Shown: positions 43,164-53,549, counted from the first letter of the stretch. The stretch: DNA of 64,000 bases from PMP191F sp047602185 (GCA_047602185.1 JASGHY010000001.1:4898001-4962000), one strand, 5' to 3'. Notes: generated from the letters alone by a model not told the origin. A program made the numbers and translations.

Positions 43164-45536
43164 TTATTCCGCTCTCAGGCTCTTGGTCGGATTCGCCATC
43201 GCTGCTTTTACCGCTTTAATACTTACTGTAGTAAGTGCAATTACAATAGTAATAACCGCAGCCAGTACAAAGATCCACCAATCCAGCTCTGTACGGTAAG
43301 CAAAGTTCTGCAGCCAGTTGTGCATGGCATAATAACCAGCCGGCATAGCAATAACTGTAGCTAACAATACAGGCTTCAGCAGGTCTTTGGATAACAGCAA
43401 CACAATATTTTTTGCGGAAGAACCCAATACCTTACGCACGCCGATTTCTTTTACACGCTTATTTGCAGTAAACGATGCCAGGCCAAATAAGCCAAGGCAA
43501 GCCACAAAAATGGCCAGCCCTGCAAATATGCTGAGTATGGTTTGTTGCCTGATATCTGTTTTATACATTACATCAAACTTCTGGTCGAGGAAGCTGTATT
43601 CAAACGGAAAGCCCGGTGCTACTTTAGCATACACCTTTTTAATAGTCGCCAGCGAAGAACTAATATCTGCTCCTGGCTTTAATTTTACTACAATTACCCT
43701 GAAATCATTACCGGGCGCAATGACCAGCGGTTCCATTTTCTGTTTGAGCGACAAAAAGTTGAAATCTTCTATTACACCAACAATATGACGGGGTTCTTTA
43801 TCACGAACTGCATTTTTTATCCATTTGCCAATTGCCTGTTCGGGCGTAAAGCCCAGTAAGCCGGCAGCAGTACGGTTGATCAGTACAGCACCTGCTGTAT
43901 CAGTGGCAAAGCGTCCTGAAAGATCACGCCCTGCAATAATTTTTAATCCCAATGATTTTACATAATCAAAATCTGCAAACTCTGTTCTGTACCTCACCTT
44001 TTCAGGCTGACCCTCCGCTTCAAATCCATGGATATCAAAAAAACCTCCGGGTTCTCCACACATAGAAGATACTGAAGCCACATTATTACTGGTCAGCAGT
44101 TCCGATTTAAAAGCCTCATGATGTTCATACAGATCACTATTGTAGATCGGCACAAGGATAGATTGCTCTTTGCTGTAGCCCAGTTCTTTATTCTTCACAT
44201 AGCTCATCTGGTTCATAATAATAATGGTGCCGATAATGAGGAACACAGAGATACTGAACTGAACCACTACCAACGCCTGTCTGAAAAATGAGCCGCTTTT
44301 ACCCAGTCGCAATTTGCCTTTCAGTGCCTGGATAGGCGAAAAAGCAGAAAGAAAAATGGCAGGATAACTTCCGGCAAGACAGCCTACCACAAGAATTACC
44401 CCTGTAAGGAACAGGTAAATGGCTGGTGTATTCCACGAAACACTTAACGTATATCCAAGTAGCTGGTTGTATAAGGGCATCAGCAACTGCAACAGGCCAA
44501 TGGAAAGTACACAGGAAATGATAGTAAGCAATACAGACTCACCAATAAACTGCCATACAAGATGGTTACGCAATGCGCCCATCACTTTACGCAGCCCTAC
44601 CTCTTTTGAACGCTCCACAGCACGAATGGTAGAAAGGTTCATAAAGTTGATACAGCCTATCAGTAGTATAAGGACGGCAATAGAAAGAAAAATATACACT
44701 ACTTTTTTATCGCCATGATTGGGATCAAAAGAATTGCCCGGCAGAAAATAAACATCCTTCAACGGTACAAGGCTTAGGCTGAAGTTCATACCAAAAGCCC
44801 GCATTTCCGTACCCATATGTCTTTCCATAAACTGCGGAAAGCTTTTTTCAAGCTGTGCTTTATTGGCATGTTCATCCAGCAGCAGGTAGGTAACGTTGTT
44901 ATTATTGATCCATTTTTTAAAAAAGTCTTCATTGTTATACATCGTAATAGAATGGACTAGGTCAAACTTCAGATGCGAGTTGGCAGGAACATCCTTTGCA
45001 ATACCTGTTACCCTTAGCTGGTGCGTTTTTTCAGCTTCTATTACTTTCCCCATAGGGTCCTTGTCACCAAAATATCGTTTGGCAGTTGACTCAGTCAGTA
45101 CAACACTGTTAGGGTCGCTTAACGCTGTGGACGGATCACCTTTAATCAATGGAAAAGAGAACATATTGAAAAAACCAGGATCTGCGAGGTAGATACCCTT
45201 TTCATGGAACGACTTATCGTCAAATGTTATCAGCTCATTAGTAGGCATCACTCTCACAGCCTGTTTCACCACGCCATTATAGTCGTTCAATAAAGCGGGA
45301 GCGTAAGGGCCCGATAACCAGGGCACCGCAGGTCTTGTAGAATCAAAGCTGCGCATTACCCGGTAAATATTTTTACCCTGCTTATGAAAACTATCGTAGC
45401 TGAATTCATTCGTAATAAAAAGAAAGATCATCATGCAGCAGGTAATACCAATCGTCAACCCCAGGATATTGATCAGGGAAAAAACCTTGTTCTTGGTAAG
45501 ATTGCGCCAGGCTATTTTAAAATAGTTTTTCAGCAT
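43164..45536 (-). CDS. FtsX/MacB-like ABC transporter permease (copy 2)
   Basis: The start MLKNYFKIAWRNLTKNK matches its paralogues and gives 790 residues; a 17-residue longer frame is not conserved in kind. The layout is as in the downstream copy: first helix LGLTIGITCCMMIFLFIT, then NFMNLSTIRAVERSKEVGLRKVMGA, NKRVKEIGVRKVLGSS and the tail NPTKSLRAE. The periplasmic domains differ strongly from copy 1, which suggests a different substrate or partner. It is about 120 bases upstream of copy 1, so the pair may be co-transcribed. No ATPase or membrane-fusion gene is nearby. Confidence 0.92.
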   Translation of the reverse strand: MLKNYFKIAWRNLTKNKVFSLINILGLTIGITCCMMIFLFITNEFSYDSFHKQGKNIYRVMRSFDSTRPAVPWLSGPYAPALLNDYNGVVKQAVRVMPTNELITFDDKSFHEKGIYLADPGFFNMFSFPLIKGDPSTALSDPNSVVLTESTAKRYFGDKDPMGKVIEAEKTHQLRVTGIAKDVPANSHLKFDLVHSITMYNNEDFFKKWINNNNVTYLLLDEHANKAQLEKSFPQFMERHMGTEMRAFGMNFSLSLVPLKDVYFLPGNSFDPNHGDKKVVYIFLSIAVLILLIGCINFMNLSTIRAVERSKEVGLRKVMGALRNHLVWQFIGESVLLTIISCVLSIGLLQLLMPLYNQLLGYTLSVSWNTPAIYLFLTGVILVVGCLAGSYPAIFLSAFSPIQALKGKLRLGKSGSFFRQALVVVQFSISVFLIIGTIIIMNQMSYVKNKELGYSKEQSILVPIYNSDLYEHHEAFKSELLTSNNVASVSSMCGEPGGFFDIHGFEAEGQPEKVRYRTEFADFDYVKSLGLKIIAGRDLSGRFATDTAGAVLINRTAAGLLGFTPEQAIGKWIKNAVRDKEPRHIVGVIEDFNFLSLKQKMEPLVIAPGNDFRVIVVKLKPGADISSSLATIKKVYAKVAPGFPFEYSFLDQKFDVMYKTDIRQQTILSIFAGLAIFVACLGLFGLASFTANKRVKEIGVRKVLGSSAKNIVLLLSKDLLKPVLLATVIAMPAGYYAMHNWLQNFAYRTELDWWIFVLAAVITIVIALTTVSIKAVKAAMANPTKSLRAE

Positions 45537-45772
45537 AGTAACCCCGTTTAAGTTAAGGCACGGAAAAAGGTACCAGAAAAATGCCACTTATCCATATTTT
45601 TGACAATCAGCCCATTATACTTCTTTCGCTTGTTTCAACTGTTCGCTTTTGGTACATCAGCTGTACGCCTGTACGCCAATAGTATTCTTATCAATTCATT
45701 TGTAAACTATCAGCGCATGCCTTCTGCATCGCAATGCAGTTTTTATTATCTTTCGCTACCAATTATTGATTC

Positions 45773-47056
45773 ATGAAAAGATTAAGCCTGGCTCTCCTGT
45801 TTATACTGTTTGTATTAGTAGTTACAGCCCAACACCCCGTTATTGCTCCCGCTGCCAGCCCCGAAGCTGCCGGTTTTTCTACACAAAGACTTACACGTAT
45901 TGATAAAGTGATCAATGAATATGTGGATAAAGGGAAAATAAACGGTGCAGTAGCATTGATTGTACGAAACGGTAAGATCGCTTATTACAAAAGCTTTGGC
46001 TACGATGATATAAAAGCAGAAACGCCATTAAAAAAAGACGCCATTTTCCGCATTGCGTCGCAAACAAAGGCCATTACCAGTGTTGCCATCATGATGCTGT
46101 ACGAAGAAGGAAAGTTTATGCTGGACGATCCTATCTCCAATTACATTCCCGAATTCAGAAAGCCACGTGTGTTGGACCAGTATAATGCAAAGGACACTAC
46201 CTATACTACCTTGCCCGCCAAACGCGAGATCACCATCCGCGACCTGCTTACACATACATCCGGTATCGGTTATGCACAGATTGGCTCCAGGGAAGCAACG
46301 GCCATTTATGCCAAGGCCGGCGTAGTAGGCGGTATTGGTGTGGACAATATTTTACTGGCCGATAAAATGAAAATACTCGGCACGCTTCCTATTTTCCATC
46401 AGCCCGGTGAAAAATTCACTTACGGTCTCAATACTGATGTACTGGGCTACCTTGTAGAAGTAGTATCAGGCCTCAGTCTTGACGAGTTTTTAAAAACACG
46501 CATTTTTGAACCGCTGGGCATGAAGGATACTTACTTCTATCTTCCCAAAGACAAACAAAGCAGGCTGGTTTCGCTGTATACAGAAGACTCTATTGGTAAG
46601 GCGGTAAAAATGCCTGCTCAATACAGCCTTAATGGTACCCTCAACCGCGATTATCCCAATAGCGATGGAACTTATTTTTCCGGTGGCGGTGGTCTTTCTT
46701 CCACCATTTACGACTATGCTATCTTTCTGCAAATGTTGCTGAATGGTGGCGAATACAATGGTAAAAGACTGCTGGCTCCCAATACTGTGCGTATGATGAC
46801 CATGAACCAGATTGGCGACATAGATCGTGGAGCTAATAAATTTGGTCTCGGTTTCGGCATTACCACTGCCAAAGGCAGCGCATTATTACCAACACAGGAA
46901 GGTACATTTGAATGGGGAGGCATGTTCTCTACCACCTATTGGGTTGACCCCAAAGAAAAGCTGGTAGCACTGATCTATCGCAATGTGTACCCTACCCGTT
47001 ACGGCAGCCTGGCAAATATTTATAAAGTACTGGTATACCAGGCTATGGTCAATTAA
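45773..47056 (+). CDS. Exported serine hydrolase (beta-lactamase/class C esterase family)
   Basis: This 427-residue protein has signal peptide MKRLSLALLFILFVLVVTAQ. It is a serine beta-lactamase fold with SQTK (SxxK, in RIASQTKAITS), the Tyr of the second motif in FTYGLNTDVLGY (YxN-like), and a third motif around EWGGMFSTTYW. It most resembles EstB-type esterases and penicillin-binding-protein-like hydrolases. The substrate is unknown and antibiotic resistance is not implied. A second serine hydrolase of the same fold follows after 40 bases, probably in one operon. Confidence 0.9.
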   Translation: MKRLSLALLFILFVLVVTAQHPVIAPAASPEAAGFSTQRLTRIDKVINEYVDKGKINGAVALIVRNGKIAYYKSFGYDDIKAETPLKKDAIFRIASQTKAITSVAIMMLYEEGKFMLDDPISNYIPEFRKPRVLDQYNAKDTTYTTLPAKREITIRDLLTHTSGIGYAQIGSREATAIYAKAGVVGGIGVDNILLADKMKILGTLPIFHQPGEKFTYGLNTDVLGYLVEVVSGLSLDEFLKTRIFEPLGMKDTYFYLPKDKQSRLVSLYTEDSIGKAVKMPAQYSLNGTLNRDYPNSDGTYFSGGGGLSSTIYDYAIFLQMLLNGGEYNGKRLLAPNTVRMMTMNQIGDIDRGANKFGLGFGITTAKGSALLPTQEGTFEWGGMFSTTYWVDPKEKLVALIYRNVYPTRYGSLANIYKVLVYQAMVN

Positions 47057-47096
47057 AAGATATACAGTAATCATACTATTTAATCATAACCACTAT

Positions 47097-48635
47097 ATGA
47101 ATACATTATTTGTGAAAAGAAGCGGTATTGTGTTGTTGCTGCTGATCGCAACATCCTTACTGCGCGCCCAATCAGATGCCACACCCGCTTTTGTAAAAGA
47201 TAGTTTAGACGCCTACGTAGAGCGGGCCTTGAAAGAATGGCAGATCCCGGGCGTTGCAGTGTGCGTTATAAAAGACGGAAAAGTAGCAGTAATGAAGGGC
47301 TACGGCGTAACAGAAGTAAACGGAACCAGTAAAGTAGATGAGAACACCCTGTTCATGATCGGTTCCAATTCAAAGGCCTTTACGGCAACAGCGCTCGCCA
47401 TGTTGCACGCCGGTAAAAAACTATCGCTGGATGATCATGTGCAAAAATGGTTACCGGATTTTAAGCTATACGATCCGTGGGTGGCCAAAGAAGCCAATAT
47501 CCGTGACCTGCTTTGTCACCGGCTGGGCTTTGAAACCTTCCAGGGCGATTTCATGTATTTCGACTCTGATCTTAGCATAGCAGAAGTACGCGAAAAAATG
47601 AGCAGGGTAAAGCCCGAGTATAGTTTCCGCAGTCAATGGGGCTATACCAATTCGGCTTTTCTAACCGCTGGCGAAATTATACCCAAGGCAACCGGCAGAA
47701 CATGGGCACAGTTTATACAGGACAGCATCTTTACTCCGCTGGATATGAAAAGATCCCTGCCGTTGTCAAAAGACATTGTAAATGCCACCAACAAAGCATC
47801 GGCCCATACTGTTGACCAGGGTGTACTGAAAAAGATCCCTTACGGTAATCTTGATAATCTTGCACCTGCAGGCAGCATCTCTTCCAGCATCAATGATATG
47901 AGCCATTGGGTGCTGATGCAGCTGAACAATGGAAAATATGATAACAAACAGGTAGTGGCTTCTGCAGCCATTGCACAAACACGCCTGCCCCATTCTATCC
48001 TGGGCAATGGTGGGCACAGGTACAACCGCTCACATTTTAGTCTTTACGGTCTGGGGTGGTTTTTACAGGAATATGCAGGCCGCAAAATTGTGGCGCATAC
48101 GGGCGGGGTCAATGGCTTCGTTACCAGCGTGGCATTGGTTCCTGAAGAAAAGCTGGGCATTATTGTGTTGACGAATACAGATGCCAATAATTTTTATGAA
48201 GCATTGCGCAATGAAATTATGGACGCCTACCTGGCCCTGCCATATCGCAACTATAGCCAGACAACATTGGCTGATTATAAAGCCGGGCTGAAAGAAGAAG
48301 CAGACTGGTTGAAAAAAGAAAAAGATACCGTGGCCCTTAAAAATGCTGCCGCATTACCATTAACAGCCTACACAGGTGAATACAAAGACGCTGTTTACGG
48401 CAAAATGAACATCAAACAGGAAAACGGTAAGCTGATCATTCGTTTTGAACACCACCCCGGCAGGTATGGTACTTTAGAGCCACTGGGCGGCAACCGTTTT
48501 CTGTGTACTTACAGCGAAGCGCTATATGGTATCAAAATTTTACCTTTCACGGTAGAAAATGGTAAAGTAAAATCTGTAACCGTTACCGTAGCAGATTTTG
48601 TAGAGTTCACACCTTACGAATTTTATAAGCAATAA
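47097..48635 (+). CDS. Exported serine hydrolase with DUF3471 C-terminal domain
   Basis: The ATG at 47097 gives a signal peptide (MNTLFVKRSGIVLLLLIATSLLRAQ) and 512 residues. A longer frame overlapping the previous gene is rejected. The serine hydrolase domain shows GSNSKAFTA (SxxK), WGYTNSAFLTAGE (YxN) and KIVAHTGGVNGF (HTG, in the place of KTG). The last 100 residues, from LTAYTGEYKDAVYGKM, form a DUF3471 lipocalin-like beta domain. It is paralogous only in fold to the upstream gene. Targets may be peptidoglycan peptides or esters; this is inference. Confidence 0.92.
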   Translation: MNTLFVKRSGIVLLLLIATSLLRAQSDATPAFVKDSLDAYVERALKEWQIPGVAVCVIKDGKVAVMKGYGVTEVNGTSKVDENTLFMIGSNSKAFTATALAMLHAGKKLSLDDHVQKWLPDFKLYDPWVAKEANIRDLLCHRLGFETFQGDFMYFDSDLSIAEVREKMSRVKPEYSFRSQWGYTNSAFLTAGEIIPKATGRTWAQFIQDSIFTPLDMKRSLPLSKDIVNATNKASAHTVDQGVLKKIPYGNLDNLAPAGSISSSINDMSHWVLMQLNNGKYDNKQVVASAAIAQTRLPHSILGNGGHRYNRSHFSLYGLGWFLQEYAGRKIVAHTGGVNGFVTSVALVPEEKLGIIVLTNTDANNFYEALRNEIMDAYLALPYRNYSQTTLADYKAGLKEEADWLKKEKDTVALKNAAALPLTAYTGEYKDAVYGKMNIKQENGKLIIRFEHHPGRYGTLEPLGGNRFLCTYSEALYGIKILPFTVENGKVKSVTVTVADFVEFTPYEFYKQ

Positions 48636-48659
48636 ACTGGCTGAACAATATCTCATACT

Positions 48660-49205
48660 ATGGATCAACTAAATTTAGGCATTGGCACAAGATTGCAACA
48701 CACGCATTATGGACCCGGCGTTATTGTAGGCATCCGGTACGCAACCTATCTTATTTCATTCATCAACCACGGAGTAAAAGAGATCGACAAAAACGACCCT
48801 TCGCTGGACGAGATCATTCCTGAAAATGTAACGGAAGAGATCGAAACCCATTCCGATGTTGAAAGATCATTGTTGAAGATCCTTCGCCTCTGGGGAGGCT
48901 TTACAGAAGAGGTACCACTGGGCGATCGCTGGAAAGGCGGTCTTATGTTATTACAGCCTGCTGATAAAACACAGAAGCCCAAAGAAATACCTGTAGATGT
49001 TTTCTTTCACAAAATTGTAATGTTGCGCGACAGGCTGCGTGTGCTGGAGCAGCAGGTAAATGCACACAAGACCCTGAGCGACGAAGACAAAGTAAACCTG
49101 CAGCAATACATTACACGTATTTATGGTTCACTCACCACGTTCAATGTGTTGTTCAAAAACAAGGAGCAGTGGTTTATTGGCGAAAAAGGCTCGAAAGAAG
49201 ATTAA
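48660..49205 (+). CDS. Conserved hypothetical protein with Tudor/SH3-like N-terminus
   Basis: This is a 181-residue cytoplasmic protein. Residues 5-45 (GIGTRLQHTHYGPGVIVGIR, then YLISFINHGVKEID) look like the small beta barrel found at the C-terminus of UvrD/PcrA helicases and in CarD-like proteins, where it contacts RNA polymerase. The middle (DVERSLLKILRLWGG) and the C-terminal helical part (FFHKIVMLRDRLRVLEQQVNA, probably coiled coil) match no family I can name. A role in nucleic-acid or polymerase binding is inference. It follows the serine hydrolase gene by 24 bases and has its own terminator. Confidence 0.78.
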   Translation: MDQLNLGIGTRLQHTHYGPGVIVGIRYATYLISFINHGVKEIDKNDPSLDEIIPENVTEEIETHSDVERSLLKILRLWGGFTEEVPLGDRWKGGLMLLQPADKTQKPKEIPVDVFFHKIVMLRDRLRVLEQQVNAHKTLSDEDKVNLQQYITRIYGSLTTFNVLFKNKEQWFIGEKGSKED

Positions 49206-49227
49206 AACAGTTCCATTGCATATTATT

Positions 49228-49254
49228 AAGCCCGGCGCACTTTGCACCGGGTTT
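49228..49254 (+). terminator. Terminator after the conserved hypothetical gene
   Basis: AAGCCCGG pairs with CCGGGTTT (one G-T pair) across an 11-base loop and is followed by CTTTTTA. It lies 23 bases after the stop codon. Confidence 0.75.
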
Positions 49255-49756
49255 CTTTTTACCTGCAACCAGTGCCTTCACCAGCCACTAACCAAACAAC
49301 ATTGAGCAATAATTGATGGCTCTATCGTTTAATCGCCGCGGATGAAATCCAAACCATCAAACTATTTAGCAATCTAACCATCCGGAGGCCAGGCCTGCCT
49401 TGCAGTGAATACCGCCCTGATTTATTTTCAAATAATCCGGAATAAGAATATCTTTATAAAGCAACACGTGCCGCCAGGCACAACTATCATTTAATCCATC
49501 CCAGGCGCTCCTAAGCTTTACAGTTCTACACTGTGTTGCAAAAATCCTCTTTCAGAGCACGAAAGAGGGTGGAGGCTGCATGAAACAAATACCATTGCCA
49601 TTTTACCTTATCCTGATCAATTTACTGACCGGTACATTGTACTGGTAAATGCCCGTTGTGCCCTGCACAATGGAAAGCAACTGAATACGCGTTAGCAAAC
49701 GGGTACCGGAGGCCTTGCTTCCTGTACTGTATTCTCAATTCTTCAAAACAGTAAAC
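49255..49756. other. Intergenic region, no gene recognised
   Basis: About 500 bases with no convincing reading frame, repeat or RNA. It may contain the promoter of the small gene at 49757. Confidence 0.4.
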
Positions 49757-49972
49757 ATGAAAGGAACTGGTAATGAATTATTGCGCAAGGAATCAGAACA
49801 ACCATCAACTGTTAGGCGATGGGCGCCCCTGCAATTCATTATTGACATGGTACATGCAACCAGAAAACTGCTGAAAGATGTTATTAAAAGCAGGAAATGG
49901 GTATTTATTTACCGGAAGGAAAAAACAAAAGAGAAAAGCAGTACCTATATCGAAATTCATTACAATGATTAG
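49757..49972 (+). CDS. Small hypothetical protein (low confidence)
   Basis: This 71-residue frame starts at ATG 49757 (MKGTGNELLRKESEQ). It has an amphipathic middle (FIIDMVHATRKLLKDVIKSRKW) and a Lys-rich, then Tyr/Ile-rich end. No family is recognised. In favour of a real gene, it stops two bases before the stop codon of the convergent gene on the other strand. Against it, there is no homology I can name and no neighbours on its strand. Confidence 0.35.
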   Translation: MKGTGNELLRKESEQPSTVRRWAPLQFIIDMVHATRKLLKDVIKSRKWVFIYRKEKTKEKSSTYIEIHYND

Positions 49973-49974
49973 GT

Positions 49975-51039
49975 TCATTGATTGTAATCAGACCTTTCAC
50001 TTTTTTTTACTGCTGCTTTACTTACTACAGGCATGTGAACAAACGTTCCCAGTTCCTGCCTGTTCAATAAAACACCTACCCTGTGCGATTGCCTTTGCAA
50101 TACATCTTCTTTATGATTTACCGGGTGGTAGTTTTTATTAGAGCAGGGACTAAGTATATTACCAGGTGATTTAGAGTTTTGTATTACTGCTTCTTCTATC
50201 CCCGCAGCCTTGCTATGCTGCGCTTCAACCTCAGCTATATCAACAATTGTGCGGATAACAACTGCGTATAAAGGATACGCTGTTTTCTGTTTTGCCAGCG
50301 TTGCTGTTTCACGCTCCGCCTCCGTGATGCCTACCCCTCTTTTATCAGCAACAGCACGCATAATATTTTCAGCCCAGTTATTCACAACCGGTTTAAACAA
50401 TATCTGCAGGGCTGCATCTGTACCATTCGCTGCAGCTATAAAAGCTTTTGCAATAGAACCTGTATGTACATTCACCGGTTTTACAAAAGCTTCACGTAAG
50501 CCATAATCAGTAATAGCAGCATTATTATCTACCAATGCAGTTAGCTGATCGGTAGTAGCAAATGAATATTGAATACCTGCCGATGTAAGTCTTTGCAACA
50601 GATCTGCTACATTACTTTCACCACAGGTCAATTGAAAGCTGCTGTTATTGCCACTGGCAATGATCTCAAAAGACAACTGGTAGTTACAATTTGCCAGTAT
50701 ATTCAGTAGGGGAGTAATATTTTGAGTTAACCATTCGATCCGCAAACAGGTAACGGCCCCTGCTTCAGCGGGTGCAAATGCTTCCGGGCTTTGTTTTATC
50801 TGCGCCAATTGCTCCATAAACGCATCACGGGGTACAAATAGCTTCTTTACAGCGCCGGCTATTTTGCCAAAGAGGCCATTTTTTTTCTGTGCAGCAGCAA
50901 ATGTTTCCGGAGTAGCCGAAAAAAAGAAAGGCTTGAATGCCGGTTCAATATCAACCGGTTCATCAAACAACCATGAGCCTTTTACCTGTTGCTCCCATTC
51001 GCTGTAACGAACGGAATTTTTTTCTATTCCAGTTTGCAT
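49975..51039 (-). CDS. Truncated homologue of the N-terminal half of HerA/VirB4-type (DUF87) ATPases
   Basis: The start MQTGIEKNSVRYSEW gives 354 residues. The sequence follows the accessory region that precedes the motor domain in conjugation-type ATPases. It has SFEIIASGNNSSFQLTC, then a long-range pattern ending in AFIAAANGTDAALQILFKP and NNWAENIMRAVADKRG, then YPLYAVVIRTIVDIAE. Last comes VLLNRQELGTFVHMP, which in full-length proteins lies just before the Walker A ATPase domain. Here the protein stops about 20 residues later, with no Walker motifs and no room for them before the next gene. It is either a decayed gene of a lost mobile element or a stand-alone accessory domain. Confidence 0.6.
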   Translation of the reverse strand: MQTGIEKNSVRYSEWEQQVKGSWLFDEPVDIEPAFKPFFFSATPETFAAAQKKNGLFGKIAGAVKKLFVPRDAFMEQLAQIKQSPEAFAPAEAGAVTCLRIEWLTQNITPLLNILANCNYQLSFEIIASGNNSSFQLTCGESNVADLLQRLTSAGIQYSFATTDQLTALVDNNAAITDYGLREAFVKPVNVHTGSIAKAFIAAANGTDAALQILFKPVVNNWAENIMRAVADKRGVGITEAERETATLAKQKTAYPLYAVVIRTIVDIAEVEAQHSKAAGIEEAVIQNSKSPGNILSPCSNKNYHPVNHKEDVLQRQSHRVGVLLNRQELGTFVHMPVVSKAAVKKSERSDYNQ

Positions 51040-51599
51040 CTTTAAGGGTTTTCTCCATTCATAACGATCGGTTTCATTACAGACGGAGGTCATCAATCAA
51101 ACGCCTTTAACCGTTTACTATATTAACGTAAAACACATAAGGCATACCGGTAGCCGTAGGCACTAAACAGTTCTCTGAATTATTTTTTAGTAGCCAATAA
51201 CAGAAAGTACTTATCCTGTTTCTCGGAAAAGAACATTCAATCAGCTACATGATAAATTCATGAACATCAAAAGCTAACAAAGCAATCGTACAGATTAGTG
51301 CTAACAAACGAGGGCACGCAGTAGCATTCTTAACAGGTAATAGGGAAATTTCAAGGATGTGTGTGGTTCATTAAAGATAGAGGATATATGTACCCCTATA
51401 GGGTTTAAATAACTATATAAAAATATTAAAATAAATAACAAGTCACAAGAATTTTGTCAGCAATTACACTTAGAGCAGTTGCCAATTATCTTACAAACCC
51501 CTCTTTCATAAAAAAACTATACCTGTTAACAACCCGCTTTCAAAAAATATGGAGGTAACCACTATCTTTAAGGCATTCCAAATTATCTAAATTCAGCAC
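51040..51599. other. Divergent intergenic region, no gene recognised
   Basis: About 560 AT-rich bases between the truncated ATPase-like gene and the M1 peptidase gene. A perfect 10-base palindrome CCCTATAGGG lies at 51394-51403. A weak -7-like TATCTTTA occurs at 51563-51570 ahead of the M1 start. No RNA gene or repeat was seen. Confidence 0.35.
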
Positions 51600-53549
51600 A
51601 TGAGTATTGTAACCCGTTTGTTTCTGTTAGGCGGATTGGTTTGTGCAGGTACTACTGCGGCAATTGCCCAAACAGCAGGCAAATATGATCAGCATGAAGC
51701 CTTTGCCCCTTTGTTTTACCCGGCTTATGGCGATGAAGTACGCGCAGCAGATGGTACTCCCGGCCCCAAATACTGGCAAAACCGGGCAGATTATAAAATT
51801 GAGGCCTCACTTGATGACTCATTACAGGCTATCAGCGGTAACGTTTTGATCACATATACCAACAACAGCCCCCAGTCACTGTCTTTCGTGTGGCTGCAAC
51901 TGGATCAGAATATTTACAACCAGAATTCACGTGCTGTAGCCGCTACCGCTTTATCCGGCGGTCGCTGGGCAAACCGTAACAACTTTGATGGCGGTTATGG
52001 CATCGAAAGCGTAACCCTCGTTACCGCCGATGGTAAAGAGACTAAAGCAGATTATTACATTTCAGATACCAGGATGCAGATCAAACTGCCTGCAGGCATC
52101 AAAGCACAGGGCGGTATTGCTAAATTCAAGGTTAAATACCACTTCAATGTTCCGGAATACGGTACCGACCGCATGGGCCGCCTGAACACCAAGAATGGCT
52201 GGATCTATGAAATTGCACAATGGTATCCCCGTATGTGTGTGTACGACAATGTGAATGGCTGGAACACTTTGCCTTACCTCGGCCAGGGTGAGTTTTACCT
52301 GGAATATGGCAATATTGAATACAGCATTAACGTACCCGGCACCCACATTGTAGTAGGTTCCGGTGAGTTACTGAATCCCACTGAAGTATTAACTCCTGAG
52401 CAGCAGAAACGCTATGCACAGGCAAAAGAAAGCGAGAAAACAGTAATGCTGCGTACGGAAGAAGAGGTAACCAATCCTGCCTCCCGTCCCGACAAGAAAA
52501 GGCTGACCTGGAAATTCAGGTGTCTGAACACCCGCGACGTAGCATGGGCTACCTCTACTGCGTTTGTATGGGATGCGGCACGCATGAACCTGCCCGGCGG
52601 TAAAAAAGCAGTGGCAATGTCTGTTTATCCTGTAGAAAGTGCTACTGAAAAAGGCTGGAAACGCTCTACTGAGTTTGTAAAAGGCGCTATTGAATATTAT
52701 TCCAAATACCTGCACCCTTTCACCTACCCTGTTGCTACCAACGTAGCTGGTATTGTAGGCGGTATGGAGTATCCCGGTATCGTATTCTGTTCTTCACGTT
52801 CTTCCGGCGGCGGACTATGGGGCGTTACTTCACACGAGTTTGGCCACAACTGGTTCCCCATGCTGGTAGGCAGCGACGAACGTCGTTACCCCTGGATGGA
52901 TGAAGGTTTCAATACTTTCATCAATACCATGGCAGATAAGAACTTCAACAACGGTGAGTTTTATCGCAAACAGAATATTGGTGGTTCCGCAAGAGGTGTA
53001 TTCTATGATTCTACCGAAGGCATTATGACCATTCCCGATGTACAGTCTCAGCGCAACCTGGGTACACTGGCATACAACAAACCTGGTCTCGGTTTAACCC
53101 TGCTGCGTGAAAGCATCCTGGGACCTGAGCGTTTTGACAGTGCCTTCAGCTATTATGTACACAAATGGATCTACAAACATCCTACCCCTTATGATTTCTT
53201 CCATTGCATGGAAAACTACGCTGGTGAATCACTTAACTGGTTCTGGCGTGGCTGGTTCCTCAACATCTGGAAAATTGACCAGGGTGTTACTGATGTTGCC
53301 TTTACCGAAGGCAAAGGAAGCATCATTACTATCGTAAATCTTGAAAAACTGCCAATGCCTGTTACTGTAGAAGTAACAGATGCTAACGGAAAAACAGCCC
53401 GCGTACAATTGCCGGTTGAGATCTGGCAGCATGGCAGCACCTGGAAATTTGCTTATCCTTCAGAGGTTAAACTAACCAAAGTGGTAGTTGATCCTGATAA
53501 TCAGATCCCGGATGTAAACAGAAACAACAATACCTGGCCCGCTCAATAA
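51600..53549 (+). CDS. M1 family zinc metallopeptidase
   Basis: This 649-residue exported peptidase has a signal peptide (residues 1-23). The N-terminal beta domain (YKIEASLDDSLQAISGNVLITY) and the catalytic domain match the M1 family. The substrate-binding loop is GGMEYPG (for GAMEN), the zinc site is HEFGHNW near residue 412, and the third ligand is in WMDEGFNTF. The catalytic Tyr is probably in the segment around FSYYVHKWIYKHP. It releases N-terminal amino acids from peptides in the envelope or outside. It appears monocistronic and ends at a strong terminator. Confidence 0.95.
   Translation: MSIVTRLFLLGGLVCAGTTAAIAQTAGKYDQHEAFAPLFYPAYGDEVRAADGTPGPKYWQNRADYKIEASLDDSLQAISGNVLITYTNNSPQSLSFVWLQLDQNIYNQNSRAVAATALSGGRWANRNNFDGGYGIESVTLVTADGKETKADYYISDTRMQIKLPAGIKAQGGIAKFKVKYHFNVPEYGTDRMGRLNTKNGWIYEIAQWYPRMCVYDNVNGWNTLPYLGQGEFYLEYGNIEYSINVPGTHIVVGSGELLNPTEVLTPEQQKRYAQAKESEKTVMLRTEEEVTNPASRPDKKRLTWKFRCLNTRDVAWATSTAFVWDAARMNLPGGKKAVAMSVYPVESATEKGWKRSTEFVKGAIEYYSKYLHPFTYPVATNVAGIVGGMEYPGIVFCSSRSSGGGLWGVTSHEFGHNWFPMLVGSDERRYPWMDEGFNTFINTMADKNFNNGEFYRKQNIGGSARGVFYDSTEGIMTIPDVQSQRNLGTLAYNKPGLGLTLLRESILGPERFDSAFSYYVHKWIYKHPTPYDFFHCMENYAGESLNWFWRGWFLNIWKIDQGVTDVAFTEGKGSIITIVNLEKLPMPVTVEVTDANGKTARVQLPVEIWQHGSTWKFAYPSEVKLTKVVVDPDNQIPDVNRNNNTWPAQ

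Noticed and set aside
45773..48635. Beta-lactamase resistance genes
   Set aside because: The fold is shared with esterases and peptidases, and DUF3471 and EstB-like features point to non-resistance hydrolases.
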